This document shows, piece after piece, positions 46,086 through 58,681 of a stretch of 64,000 bases of DNA. The position numbers and the translations under genes were made by a program. A model generated the notes under the pieces. That model was not told the DNA's origin and ran no database searches. It saw only the letters and a list, made by a program, of their open reading frames with translations. The DNA is from Pseudopyrenochaeta lycopersici (Eukaryota > Ascomycota > Dothideomycetes > Pleosporales > Pseudopyrenochaetaceae). Every line of letters begins with the position of its first letter. The first letter of the stretch is position 1. The stretch spans positions 930,001-994,000 of the forward strand of contig NHZP01000009.1 of NCBI GenBank assembly GCA_003313425.1, written 5' to 3'.

Positions 46086-49000
46086 ATGGCAAATAATGCA
46101 CCTCAACCGCCACAGGCGTTTCCCTTGGGCTTTGACGAGATTGAGCGTCTAGTCAAGTCATTGTACGAGCCAGGACAAGGAAAGAAAATTTCACAAACGG
46201 AAGCTACACTCCGGGTCTTACAGCGCTCACCTCAGGGATGGGAAATTGCCGATGCTCTGCTGAAAAGCGACGATGAGCAGGTCCGATTCTTCGGGGCGCT
46301 CACCTTGACAGTGAAGCTCAACGCAGATTCGTAGGTTGTCTTTAAAACCTATTGATGCATACATTATTAACTACTTTGCAGGGCCGAATTGACGGAAGAA
46401 CATTCTGAACAGTTACTGTCCACCCTTATTGTATGTTTGCCGGAAGTTATCACCACCTGAGCTGACAATTTTTCCGCAGCATCACCTAGTCTCGCGACCT
46501 ACGTCATCTATAGCAACGCGCAAAGTGAGCTCAACATTAGCGCAGTACTTCACTAAGCCAATCTCTGAATGGATCGAATGCATCAGGAGCCTCGCCGTTT
46601 CCTTCACTGTTCAACAGCCTGTTCTAGATGAAGCTCTCGACAGCCATCCATCAACATGGGAACTCATTCCACAATTATCTGACGACCAACTCCTTGTTCT
46701 GCTCGACTTTTCCATGAATCTAGCGGACGAGTCGAAAAAATTATCCAATCTTCCTAAGTAAATGCAACCAGGTCAAGGTATTTAAGTTAAGTACTGATTA
46801 CAAAGTAGTCGCAAACCGCATGAGCGTATGATCGCAAACACGGAGAGCATGGAAGTGCTACTCCATGTATCTTTTGGACGTGGTATTAAATGGCTATCAA
46901 TACCGATCAATGATCCGGAATATGCCGAGTCTGTACAATTGGGCGAGAAAATATGCATGGCAGCCCTAAAATGCTTCACAGTGAGTAGTACCGAGCGAGG
47001 CACAACATAGCGCTGACTTGCCAGGGGTGGATATTCTATGCCCAATCTGAGTTCAAGGACGTTCCAGAGAAGGTTCAGCACCTCCGGTCAGTCAATGAGC
47101 TTGCTTTGACTTGCTTAGAATACCATGTTGAAGATGCCATGGAACTCGTGGCTGAGGTGCTTGAGAACTATCCCACATTCTTTGAAGCAAAACACCGAGA
47201 GATGCTCTGGTCAGCTATTGCTGGTCCTTGGGGACTTGAAATCCTGAAAAATGCTGATGCCGAGACTGTCTCAATTGCGAGGATCATTGTTGCTTATGGC
47301 CAGATTCTGCTTGATTCTAAGGTCCTCTACAAGGAGCCAGAGAACTTGCACCACCAACAAGTCATGTGTGAGTCAACTCATTGCTTGCTTAGCAACAAGG
47401 ACTAGGTCGCTAATGATACAAAAAGCTTTTCTGCACGACCTTCTCAAATATCCTGAGCCCGTCGGTGTCGAAGATGAGGTTGCTCCTGTAGTACTGGAGT
47501 TTTGGAGTAACTTTGTAAGCTCTATTGCTGAAGAAACCTTTTTGTATGTCGCAGGTGACGAGATACCTGCTTGGATGGATAACGCGAAAGCAAGCGTGTT
47601 CCAGGCGATTTCTGAGCTTGTACAGAAGATCATCTATCCTCCGGCCGAAGTCACAGAGTCCTGGGATTCCGATTCTAGAAAGACCTTTAAAGTCTTCCGC
47701 GTAGATGTCCGCGACATCATCTTGGAAGCATACGAATGTCTTCGCGATGTGCTTACCGACCAATTCATTGACTTTTCGCTGCGTGGGCTAGAGGCGAGCA
47801 ATTGGCTGAACCTTGAAGCTGGACTCTTCGGCCTGATCTCCATTGCGGACACTTTCAACGAAAAAGTCGATGAACACTTAATCCGTCTATTTGAGCAGCC
47901 TCTGTTCTCGTCTGTATCCGGTAACGAAGGTGTGCCCGCTATCACGCGAAGAACTGTCGTGGAGGTAGTCGCAGCTTTGAACCACTTCTTCCTCCGAAAC
48001 CCACGCTTCTTACCTCAAGTTCTTCCTTTCCTCCTCACAGCCTTGGCTCAGCCTGCCACAGCGCATAGCGCAGCGAAGTCCTTCGCCTCGCTTTGTTCCG
48101 AATGCAGAAAATCTCTGACAGAGGAGCTACCATCGTTCTTTCAGATGTACGAGCAGTTCCTTACTTATCAAACAGCTGAGGAGTTCACAAAGAGTATGGT
48201 GCTCAAAGGCATTGCCGCCATAGTCCAGGCTTTGGACACACAAGAGAAGCAGCTCGCCGGCGTCCGCCAGCTCTTCCAGTACGTCGCACAGGATGCCATG
48301 CAAGCAATCAATGTGACCAAGGAAGGAAAGGACCTAGAGCAAGGACAGGTGCTCGCCCTGACGACCCTGAAGTGTCTATCCAGTATTGGGAGAGCGCTTC
48401 AAGCGCTAGATGAAGACGTTGTGGATCTCGAAACTGAGGAGCAACCTTCAATATTTTGGCTCCAGGGACCTGGCAAGGAAATTCAAAATCAGGTCATCAA
48501 CTTCGTGAACTATCTGACGCAGGTGTTCCCAGCGAATGGCGAGATCATCGAAGCGGCCTGCAGTGTTCTTCGCACTGGATTTAAAGAGTCCATACCAGGG
48601 CCGTTCGTCCTTCCCCCGTCCGCTGCGGTTGACTTTATCGTTAAAACCACTATACAAACTCCAAGACTACCTTACGTGCTTGACACGGCATGCTGCTGGA
48701 TCTCCTCTCACAAGCATAACCCCCCAGAAGGATTTGCAGCTCAAGCTCAGCGTCTTCTACAGCACGATCTAAGTATTATGCACGCCTTGCAGCACCCACG
48801 GAATGACCCAGAAATTGCAGTCGGATGTATTGAGCTGATTCAAAATTTCATCAACACCAACCCTCGCATATTGACACAGGAGTCTCCGGAGAATCTCTCG
48901 GGCATGTTCGGCTTCACCGTGGAGTCGATACAGTCGCCGGAGGTGCTACCAAAACGCGCAGCAGCGAAGCTATGGAAAGATATTTTTGAGATAGCAGGGA

Positions 49001-49457
49001 ACACACACAGTCAGCATCAGTCAACAGCTCAAGATATTGTCAACCATTTCGGTCCGGCAGTTACATTCAGCTTGGTCTCGAATGTCTGTGGAGAGGTCGA
49101 CTACACTAGCCTGGAGCACATTGTTGTACCCCTACGTGCTATGATTAAGGCAGACAAGAATGCAAGGACGTATATCACAACTTCGATTGCAGGGCAACCG
49201 CTCCTTCAACGCTTCCAGCAGGATTCTGGCGTTCAAGATATGGTGCGAAAGTTCATCGAGAGCATGACGAGGTATATCCGATTTATTCTTCAGCCCCTTT
49301 TGAAAGATTCTGACTTATGTACAGAAACGCGAAAAGCTCGACGGCTTTCAAAGAGACCGTGAAGACTTTCTGGCAGAGTTGCAAGCAATTACAAATGCAG
49401 TTGCAGCCACCGGCAATGCACCCAGGTCACCGCTTTGCTCACGGTCTCCCCCAGTAG
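46086..49457 (+). CDS. Importin-beta family karyopherin, importin-13/Pdr6(Kap122)-like
   Basis: Seven exons (46086-46330, 46382-46430, 46480-46757, 46806-46980, 47025-47367, 47426-49271, 49325-49457) give 1022 residues, the length of an importin-beta family receptor. The N-terminus has the arrangement of the Ran-binding importin-N domain (TEATLRVLQRSPQGWEIA, then EQVRFFGALTLTVKL). The rest is all-helical, HEAT-like sequence. The pattern FDEIERLVKSLYEP plus the HHLVSRPTSSIATRKVSSTL region fits the importin-13/transportin-3/Pdr6 group better than importin-beta1 or the exportins; this subfamily call is from memory of the family and is less certain than the superfamily. It ends 80 bp from the convergent FUN14 gene. 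Confidence 0.85.
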
Positions 49458-49537
49458 AATACGAGGCAGACCGTAAGGCAGGTTTAGACCGTCTTCGCTT
49501 CAGTTCCGAAATCCACGGAGAAAATTCTTATCCCAGT

Positions 49538-50221
49538 TTAGAACTCGGCAAATGCAGCCAATGCGAACGTCAAGCCGAAGGACAGCTTGAAGGCCACGTT
49601 ATCCCGCACCAGAGATCGGACATTTGTTGACTTGAATCGTCGCTGCAGGAATGAATATGGGACGACGTGGATGCCCCGCGACTCGACGAACTATTGTTTG
49701 TCAGCTATATCTTCCTCACGCCTTCAACCTTGCTGTGTCCTTTCTCATAGCATAATTGAGAGCTAGCATGTCATTGCATAGACCCATAGATGAGCCCGGA
49801 AGACTGCAAGACTTCATGATCCATGGACTAATTCATCGTCCAGATTCAGTTATGAGATGTTTTTGTAGAATGAAATAGGATCACTGCTTACCTGCACAAC
49901 AAAAATACCTAAGCCAATCAATATAGCTAACGGCTTGCTAAACACACTGATCCCCAATCCTCCAATCACTCCCAATATACTGCCCATACTGATTTGGCGG
50001 ATAGCTTTTGGATTCACAGAGCCGGATTGCGTGATGATGGGTGTTTGTGCCTCTGACGCATAGTTTCTTGATAAGTCTTTGGTAATTTTGGTCAGCGGGT
50101 CTGGTCCATCACAGCGGATTTGCTGGCGGTGCCTGAACTGGTGGGCCAGCAAGGGAGTGGAGAGTATGAGAGGCGTGGTGAGGAGCAGTGTGCCGCGGAG
50201 GCCTGGAAGAAGGAATGCCAT
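49538..50221 (-). CDS. FUN14 domain protein (mitochondrial outer membrane)
   Basis: Two exons, 50221-49892 and 49690-49538, encode 160 residues across a 201-nt intron. The FUN14 domain is clear: IRQISMGSILGVIGGLGISVFSKPLAILIGLGIFVVQ before the intron, then ESRGIHVVPYSFLQRR and RDNVAFKLSFGLTFALAAF after it. Animal FUNDC1 is a mitophagy receptor; most fungal members are uncharacterised. No LC3-type receptor motif is evident at the N-terminus. The frame is open to an upstream ATG at 50512, which would add 97 basic residues. I prefer MAFLLPGLRG because it starts a typical hydrophobic leader. Divergent from gpi7. Confidence 0.87.
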
Positions 50222-50717
50222 GTTTCTATTTTGGACAGAAAGACTTTCACGAATCCGAGTGCTTTGACGTTGTCGAGGGGGATATTGTTGCTGCAGGTAC
50301 ACGCCTAGCTGTTTTTCGATACCGCGGTTGCTCCTCTGTGCTCGTGCTGCAAGTCGCGGGCCGGGTATAAGCGGGGCAAAGAACCAACGCGTCTGCAGAC
50401 CGACGGAACTAGTGACTGGGGTCTTCACGAGCTTCAATGGCGTCCGGAACATGGGTGAGAACGCGACAGCCGAGCTGGATTGCGGAGGTGAGGTCGAGCG
50501 TAGTGATGTCATTGGCTACCTTTCTGGCGTCCCGACTAAGTGGGTTTCGGATTAGAGCTTGGACCCTGGGTTTGGCGATGCTTCAACGTCGCGTCTCGAA
50601 GCGACACCTTGATGGCTCCTTGCGCTCCTTCTTTTACTGCCTGATGCAGCTCGCTATGATATCCCGTATATTGTAAAAGTCTCTCCTTTGAACTAATACG
50701 CAGGAACCGAGGCCACA
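50222..50717. promoter_or_regulatory. Divergent intergenic region, FUN14 / gpi7
   Basis: 496 bp between the chosen starts, partly occupied by the possible N-terminal extension of the FUN14 frame. No clear TATA box. Confidence 0.45.
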
Positions 50718-53700
50718 ATGGCGCTCCGAACGATTCTCCTCACGATCGCGAATCTGCTGGTCCCAGTCGCGATCCTGGTCTTTGCGACCGGCTTCTTCCC
50801 GTATAAGCCGTTCATGCCAGGGCTGGCGCAATATGAGGAACTGGGCTGGAATCATATTCTGGGCGAGGAGTGGCAGGAGAAACCAGCAGCGCCATTTGAC
50901 AAGCTGGTATTCATGGTCGTTGATGCACTTAGGAGCGATTTCGTCTTCGGGGAGGAGAGCGGGATGAGCTTTGTGCAGAGGTACTTTGCGATTCTATGGA
51001 AAGGTTCAAAGTTCTTAATTGAAACTAACCATCATCTAGTCTAATTAAAGAGGGTACTGCCCTACCCTTCACAGCTCATGCGACCTCCCCTACCATTACG
51101 ATGCCCCGCGTCAAAGCCATAACGACAGGCTCCATTCCTTCCTTCGTAGATGTCATTTTGAACTTCGCCGAGTCGGACACTACATCCACGCTTGCGACAC
51201 AAGACACATGGCTTGCGCAAGTCAAAGCAAAGCAGCTTGATAGTGGCAATGGCAAGCTGGTCATGTACGGCGATGACACATGGTTGAAGCTCTTTCCAGA
51301 CTTCTTCGAGCGTGCGGACGGGACGAGCAGTTTCTTTGTTTCGGTCAGTGACTACCAGCTCGATGTAAATAGGAGCAATACAGTGTTGATTTTCATGCGC
51401 AGGACTTCACAGAGGTTGATAATAACGTGACGAGGCATGTCCCTAGCGAGTTATTGAACAGCGATTGGAATGCCATGATAATGCATTATCTGGGTCTGGA
51501 TCATATTGGACACAAGGCTGGTCCTAAGAGGTACTAACCCTCACTCATCCTCAGAATTTGAAGGACCAACGCTAATGGTCAAAGTCCCAACATGCTACCA
51601 AAACAGAAGGAGATGGACGACATGGTCCGCACAATCTATTCTGCAATCGCGAACGAAGATCACCTAGCCAACACTCTCTTCGTTCTCTGCGGGGACCACG
51701 GCATGAACGAAGGCGGCAACCACGGTGGATCATCGCCAGGCGAGACGTCCCCTGCCCTCGTATTCATGAGTCCGAAACTCTCCAAGGTCACTCAACTTTC
51801 TGTAAAAGAAAGCCCAATCAAGCCGATCAACGGTAACGAATTTGAGTACTATAGGATGGTGGAACAAAGTGACATAGCACCAACGCTTGCTGGGCTGCTT
51901 GGGTTCCCAGTGCCAAAGAATAACTTGGGAGTGTTTCTGGTGGAATTCCTTGAATTTTGGGATAAAAGTGAGTGACAAATGCTTGGTGGAGCATGGAAAA
52001 CTAACAGTCTTAGCCTCGGATCGCGTTCAGCTTCTGTACCGCAATGCGAAGCAGATTAAGAAGATTGTTGAGGCAACTTATACAAACTTGAGATTTGACG
52101 AAAAGGTATTGGAGACTAAGGAGATGGGACTTGAGTGCTTTTCGCCGAATGTGAGTTAAACAACGATAGAACATGAAAGCTTGCTGATAGCCAATAGGAG
52201 ACGCATCTAAATGAAGGCCAGAATCTGGCTTGCCTCTGGCAACGAGTTGTAAACTCAATCGGGAACGGTGATGAGAGTCAACACATCTACAAAGTACGTT
52301 ATCCGCCATACCACTCGCGAGCAAACTGTCCCTTCGCAGTTAAGTGTGTACTGATGATTCTTAGTTCATGCGAGAAGCTCAAGAGACCATGTCGGGTACA
52401 GCCTCCACTTACAACGTTTCCCGTCTTTTCCTAGGGACAGCACTCGCTGCCCTCATCTGCGTTTTCAGCTACATTACGCTCCCTTCATTCCAACCTATCA
52501 CATCAGCGGGCATCTACTACACTTTAACCCTTGCGCTCTATGCCGTGCTCATGTTTGCCTCATCATACGTGGAGGAAGAGCACAACTTCTGGTACTGGGC
52601 AACTTCAGGCTGGTTCGTCGTACTCTTCTTCAGCAACATGCGTAAGGAGTGGTACAGCCAGTGGATGATTCACCCTGCCATCATGGCATTGGCCGTGCAC
52701 AGGGTGGTCAGAAGATGGAATCAGACAGGGCAGAAGTACGCTGGAGCCGACGATATCGTCAATAGTGGTCTCTTCCAGGGCAACAACTCCTTCGTACTGT
52801 GGGCTCTCATTGGCGCGACCTATATGGACATTACCATCCGCATCGCAAGGCATGTCGCTCGTTCAATTGCCACATTCGACAATGAACAAAGCGTTCGGGA
52901 TGTTGAGATCGAGTCGACGGGTCAGAACCGCATGGCTGGTACAATCGCCGTGCTGCCCCTTGTAGGCACGGCATTCGCCTTTAAGCTTGCCTTCACGGCA
53001 AAGGATGCTCCAGAGCTCACAAAAGGAATCGCGGGGAACATGATGGAAGCAATAGAGATGCTGAACCTCGTTGGCCTCGCTCAGATGGTGTTTGGTGGTC
53101 TCGCGTTAAGCGGTACTTGGATCGCGTTCACGGAGTGGCAGCGATCTAAGAGGAGAGCGAAGACGAAGCAGGAAGGCAATGGCGGTAAGTATCGTACTTT
53201 CTTAGACATACGAATAGATGGCTAACAGTATGTAGCTCTCGCAGTTGCCTTTTTCGATCTGACAACGCTTTTCCTTATCACGCAAACAAAAGCGCAGAAC
53301 ATACCTCTATATCTCCTTTTCAGGGTACAATTCCTCTTCCTCTGTAAGTCCGACATCTGCCTATGTACTTCGATATTCGAACTTACGCTTCACAGCATTG
53401 CTTGACCTCTCCCCAACCGCCGTCACACTCACCACCCTCCTCCTAACCCAATCGTCCTTCTTTGCTCTTGGCAACAGCAATGCAATCTCCTCCATCGACC
53501 TCTCAAACTCATACAATGGCATCTCTGGCTACAACATCACGGCAGTCGGCGCCCTCGTCTTCTTGTCGAACTGGGCCGGCCCCGTGTACTGGTCTCTTGC
53601 CGCTATTCTGCTCTTAGGCTCCCATGGCACAACGCAGCGCTACATCAACACCGAGGAACTTCATGTCGCGGATTGGGTCGCTAAGGAACGCGAGTATCTT

Positions 53701-53964
53701 AATGAGATGGCGAGGAAAGAGGAAGTGAAGAGAGAAGTGAGGAAAGGCGGGAGGGAGTGGGCAAGGCATGTAGCATTGTTAACTCTCTGGACGGGTGTCA
53801 TGCTAGGAAGTGTCATGGCAGCTTGCACGGTACTCAGGCAGCATCTTTTCATCTGGACGGTGTTTAGCCCCAAGTTCTTGTTCGCAATGGCATGGGGCAT
53901 TGCGTGGCATGTCGGAGTCACAGTGGGGCTTGGAGGGTTTGTGTGGTGGTTAGGAACTTGGTAG
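50718..53964 (+). CDS. las21: GPI ethanolamine phosphate transferase 2 (Gpi7/Las21)
   Basis: Nine exons (50718-50980, 51040-51343, 51403-51530, 51585-51967, 52014-52150, 52198-52293, 52365-53184, 53236-53343, 53396-53964) encode 935 residues. The protein transfers phosphoethanolamine to the second mannose of GPI precursors in the ER. After an N-terminal membrane anchor, the lumenal alkaline-phosphatase-like domain has its metal-binding motifs: VVDALRSDF, TMPRVKAITTG, HYLGLDHIGHKAG and GDHGMNEGGNHGG. About ten membrane helices make up the C-terminal half. Introns are 46-71 nt with mostly classical sites; the second donor is GTCAGT. Convergent with the zinc-finger gene. Confidence 0.95.
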
Positions 53965-54238
53965 GGAACATTGAAGGAGGCAAAATGTACTGTAAAATGT
54001 AGTATATACAATGTGTTCACGTTTGGTACTGTTTAAAGGACTGGCATAAGTACTCCTTGTGCAATTCAGCCTATGGAAAGTCAAACCAATAGTTTGCAGC
54101 AGTAGAATATCTCAGCAGTCATGCTTTATTACTCATTCTGCATACCGATCTAAACGGCATAATAACGGAAGAATGCTATCAAACTACCCGCTATGCTACC
54201 CGACTAGTCCAATCTCCGACGACTACTGTCGTACTTCT

Positions 54239-55172
54239 TTACGCTTCCTCTGCAAACTCCGGTACCTCTTTGGCCTTCTTCTTATTCTTTCTAAACCCCT
54301 CCACACCTCCCTCTCCCGCACCATCGAACCCAACACTCTGCCTTTCAAGCGCACCCTGCGCGTCCCGACGAGGCCTAAATCCCTCACTTCTCTGTGCATT
54401 CCCCATCATGGCTTCCTCTCCCTCTCCTTTCATATCGAAATCATACTTGGGTAGCCCAAGCACATCCTTGCATCCTCTGCAGGTTTCCCTCTGTCGTTCG
54501 TTCAATACACCACACCTTTCGCACTTCCAACGATTCAGTTTCACTTCAATTTCACTCATTTTCGTGACACTGCTGGCCTCGGGCTTCTCGTATGCGTCGT
54601 CACTCCAAGTGTCGGACACCGGGTTGCGTACGTTGGGGTGTCGCTCGGAGCCAGGGGAATGTAGGTCTGGTAGATCGGGCGCGCGAGGAGAAGTGAAGCG
54701 ACCATGGCCGGGTCGGTGGGGAAATGAATTCGGGAAAGCAGATTGGTGGGACGGTGCTGGTGGAGGCGATGGCGGTTTGCCGGCTGCGATTGAGGACGAC
54801 GTCATGTGGGAAAAGCCGGAGGATAGGCTGGATTGGTGAAGCGAAGGACTGGAACTACGACGTATGTTAGGCTGTTGGATGGAGTGCAATGGAGAAAAGA
54901 CGTACGCTTTTCGTCTGACATCTTCCGGCGTCAACTCACGGCGCAGTTCCAGTGGCCCAGGCTGTTCGCTGTCTATGGGCGTGGCGGGGCCTGCATAGTC
55001 TGCAGTGCTGGCGGTATTGTTGCTTTGGTGGGAGCTAGGTTGGAATTCAGTCAATTTCTTCAAACTCAATTGCACAGGCAGACCTTCGTCTTGTTTCTTC
55101 ATCTTCGCTGGAAGAAAGAATGACCTGGGAGTCTGGGCTGTCGGTGTCTACCTAGTCACCGTAGCTGCTCAT
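54239..55172 (-). CDS. RanBP2-type zinc-finger protein, function unknown
   Basis: The best model has three exons, 55172-55160, 55107-54906 and 54854-54239, for 276 residues. The first exon is only 13 nt (MSSY plus one base). The one recognisable domain is a RanBP2/NZF-type zinc finger at about residues 185-210: W-K-C-x2-C, a conserved Asn, then C-x2-C (NRWKCERCGVLNE, then CRGCKDV). These fingers bind ubiquitin or single-stranded RNA. The rest is Ser/Pro-rich disorder with a Lys-rich tail. The second intron (51 nt, donor GTACGT, branch CCTAAC) is in frame without stops, so retained transcripts would encode 17 extra residues. The gene structure is moderately sure; the function is not known. Confidence 0.74.
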
Positions 55173-56363
55173 CTTGAGAGGCTGATAGAAAAACTGGTAG
55201 TGATAATAGAGCCGATTACGATAGTATGAAAGTATTTTGATTTGATTGTGATGTTGCGAATGAATTTGATAAGTGAAAAGTAACCTTGGGAACCTCTTAG
55301 CGGAGAAAGTTATGTGGTTCGATGGCCATGCGTTCTTGCTGTTATCGGCATTTTCGCAAGCGCCCTCGCCATACATTGTAGTTACCCACTTTATTTTTGT
55401 TTGTGGGGCAGCTGGTAACACGGCCTTGTCCATCATACAAAGATTACTGTTTGCTCTTTCCTAGAATGATAATCAGAAGGACCGAGGCTTGTGCAAATTG
55501 AAGAAATCCAGATTGACAACTGTATTAAAAAAGGATGGACAACCATTTATCTCCTTCTTCGAAGATTTTTCTAGCAACACTTTAGGTTTAACAACAGCAC
55601 CTATTTTGGTACAAGTGGTAGGTGTGGCGGGGCCAGGCAGCACATGTGCAGCCGCTTTTCCGAGAGCAGTAGGGTTCCTGCGTGTTCCGGCTTGACGGTT
55701 TAATGCATAACCAGCAAAAGCTCATTCTTGAACTAAAATTGTGTTAGGGGTACTATGGTTCTTTATCAAAATGCTGGTCGTGGTGGGTGTATCGTTTGCA
55801 CGGAAGTAATATGAAAACAGGCGGCCTCAAATACGTCCAAGGGTGTGGGCAGCACATCGGTTTTGTGCAATGAATGATTCTTTGAAGAATCTATGAAGGC
55901 GGCTCTAGATCAAGGTAATCGTTTCCTAAGCGATATTCTGCCATGGTGTTGTCGGTGACTGTGCACTCTTGGAAGGGCAGCGGGCTAGCGGCAAAGGCTT
56001 GCGCAACATTGTAGCAACTGTGTAAGATATCTCCGCTGTACCGGAAAAGAGTCCGATTTGGCTAGCCTGCACTCTTTCCAAGCGGTCTCACGAACGATTT
56101 GTGGGTAGCTCGAGTATACAATCAAATCAGAGTGCTGGTGTAGCTAAACTATCTACCTTAACTCCTTGGTGCTGCATCCGTGTATCATCCCATCGGGCAT
56201 TCACATATACAGTTCAGCACAGACTTCCAGCCAAGTTGAAGGAATGCTGTGTGAGAATACCATTTCAAGGTGTAGTCTACTCCCGCTGTTTTGAGTGACT
56301 CAATGGCTTCTCATAGTGGCACTAGTATCGTCTGCCAATTCATGGGTACGCTAAGTTGAGATT

Positions 56364-56848
56364 GTTGACAATATGCTGAATCCGTAATCTCAAGTGCATC
56401 AAGACTATTCGAATCCATGGCGAATGACACCTCGGGTATAGCAGATAAAGATCATCTCCATGCCGGGTAGTAATGGACCCATCATCTCCATCTTTTCCAT
56501 CAATCTTCCCTTGAATTCACGGTGCGCAGGTTTGATGTTAAGTCATCTTACCAAAACCAACGTACTGTTTCAAAATCGCTTTACAATACTTGGTCAGCAA
56601 GGTAATCGCAGCGACTTCCTCCGGCTCATTCTTCCTCTACGGCTGTTGACAAAGCTCCAACTCAAATCAACTGCCGGATGATGCTTACATGGTTTGTTGA
56701 CAACCTTCTCCTCGCTCTCCATCACTGCAAATAGTTGTCAAAAAGTCAAAAATAGCCCAGATGTAACAAATATGCAAGAGAAAATACCCTGGTGAACCGT
56801 TTCGTCGCTCCCAGGACTATTAGTTTGTGTTGTTGGCAGTTTGACAAC
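56364..56848. repeat. Recurrent TTGACAA word, five copies in 485 bp
   Basis: GTTGACAA occurs exactly at 56364-56371, 56645-56652 and 56696-56703. The TTGACAA core recurs in reverse at 56735-56741 and forward at 56841-56848. It may be chance in A+T-rich DNA or a binding-site cluster. Confidence 0.45.
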
Positions 56849-57469
56849 TATAGTGTAAGTGGGCCTTTCGGACAACACTACTGGTATGAATCTAGAGCAC
56901 AAGCACCTGGAAACCCTCAAGAAACTCAATCTCAAACATTGTAGGATGATGTGTTTATTTCCTGGTTTGCGATTGTTTTCACCGACGAGGTCGAGTGAGC
57001 CGTCTTGCATACATGATTGATTGAAATATGCTGACGTGTATTGGGGCTACTGAGTCTTGATTATCCCCAAAAAAACCCTTTAGTGAGGTATTAGGATTGT
57101 GCTAAGCTAATGAATTCTAGCGAGAATTTCTTATTGTTGTTTACTCAAGTTCTTAACCCATTTTTTTCACTCTGGGAATGTAGAGCTTTCTTGTCAAACA
57201 CTTTCTTCATTCAAATATTGCTTCTGTGCTGGCTTATTCCTACACCGCTTTGGAAGCAACTAGATTTCTGAACTCTCTTAAAATAGAATTTTATAGAGGG
57301 AAAACCTTAAGAGATATGAGCGGGTAGCAATGATTACCACCCAATCGCCGCGGCCAGGAAAAAGGTCAGCCTGCTTGGTGAGCGGCCTTTGTCAGCCCAC
57401 GCCCTAATCCTAAATAACTAGCACCTCACTGACCTGCATGTTTACAAGGGCGCAGGGAGCTCAGCCTGT

Positions 57470-57489
57470 ACTGCAATTCTTAGCGCAGC
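57470..57489 (+). repeat. Diverged repeat copy 1 (ACTGCAATnnnTAGCGC)
   Basis: First of four copies of a motif with consensus GCACTGCAATYTYTAGCGCR. This copy has ACTGCAAT and TAGCGCAG with one middle change, and overlaps the leader of the weak frame at 57494. Confidence 0.6.
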
Positions 57490-57493
57490 TGAG

Positions 57494-57739
57494 ATGGCAA
57501 ACAAGGCTCGTTTACCGAGATGGCCTACTTCCGATCAACACCCACCATCACTCTTCATCCGCTACAATAACGTTTTTCAACGACACTACGTTGTGTTAGC
57601 TGAATACTGCATTGCCGGCTTCGGATTCAAAGCTACTATGGATCGACCATCGGCACAAGAGCAAGACGCTATCTTCGAACTTTTTTCTGCTTGCTTGGGT
57701 AAAGAAAGCATACTTTCAACCAAAAAAATGAGTATTTAG
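57494..57739 (+). CDS. Weak open frame, 81 codons, probably not a gene
   Basis: ATG-initiated frame, 81 residues, without signal peptide, membrane segment, domain or convincing splice extension. It begins 5 bp after repeat copy 1. Listed because it is the only ATG-led frame of this length that I noticed on the plus strand of the gene-poor stretch. I would not call it without transcript evidence. Confidence 0.15.
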   Translation: MANKARLPRWPTSDQHPPSLFIRYNNVFQRHYVVLAEYCIAGFGFKATMDRPSAQEQDAIFELFSACLGKESILSTKKMSI

Positions 57740-58527
57740 AGGCTATGACAACTTTTGTTCACGATTGTGATGTAGATGTATCCTCCGACTTTTCCATTGC
57801 AAGAATCCTTTAGAGAACGTACAGAATGCTCTTGAAAACACTGTGACCTTAAATCAGGCAATGATTCTCAATAAATGCTAAACAAGTCATAACTTTCGAC
57901 TTTTTCCAAGATTCGTACGATCATTACGCGAGTTACTAACCTCGACAGTAAGTCTGAAAATTACTGTAAGGGCACAAAAGTTTGCAGTGCTACCAGCTTT
58001 TTCACCATGCTGTCGAAAGCCAGGCGCTGACAGGACATCTTCCCGGTGCTACGAATCACAATGCAACCTTTTTTGGTAATATGACAATACTTCAGAGATC
58101 CAAATCGTATCTTACCACGAGGCTGAAAGAATGTTGAGGCAGCAGTTGAATATCAGGTCTCGAACAGGAGACAAATTCCAGGCAGTACTGAAGTTTATGA
58201 CCAATCTGAATATTGTCAAGTTTTCCTAGCTGTGATTATTGTGTGCGTTGCCTGATAAAAGGATTTCACACCAACTATGTAGCTGTACAGCATTTGAAAA
58301 GAGGCCGATGGCTCCCTAAGCTCTACGTCATGCGCAAAACTTAACCATTACCTCGATATCACCATCTTAACACTTCGCCTGCACATCAGTACAGTGGCTG
58401 CATCGCCTATTCGGTGAGGGTTTGTCCTTGAACGCATTAGAAACTACAGCCAAAAACTTGTGCTATTGGTATGACTGAGTTTCTCGGGCGGGCCAAAGTC
58501 AGCCCTGCCATTTTTCAGGCTGTTTTT

Positions 58528-58548
58528 GCACTGCAATCTTTAGCGCAG
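58528..58548 (+). repeat. Diverged repeat copy 2
   Basis: GCACTGCAAT then TAGCGCAG. It is followed by an AGCTC word and, 20-30 bp later, by CCAACCAATAG and CATACA, an order repeated after copy 4. Confidence 0.65.
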
Positions 58549-58601
58549 ACGAGCAGCTCAACAAAAGTACCAACCAATAGAAAGCATACAAATTCCGGTG
58601 A

Positions 58602-58622
58602 GCACTGCAATTTCTAGCGTGC
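58602..58622 (+). repeat. Diverged repeat copy 3
   Basis: GCACTGCAAT then TAGCGTGC. It lies 54 bp after copy 2 and is followed by GAGGCTGTTT, resembling the sequence before copy 2. Confidence 0.65.
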
Positions 58623-58681
58623 GCGAGGCTGTTTGTGAAAGCTGTTGCCTAGACGGCTTATGGGGAGTTTGTTGGATGTTT

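Noticed and set aside
37040..53964. smp3 and gpi7/las21 as a GPI-anchor gene cluster
   Set aside because: They are 12 kb apart with five unrelated genes between them; co-occurrence is most likely chance.
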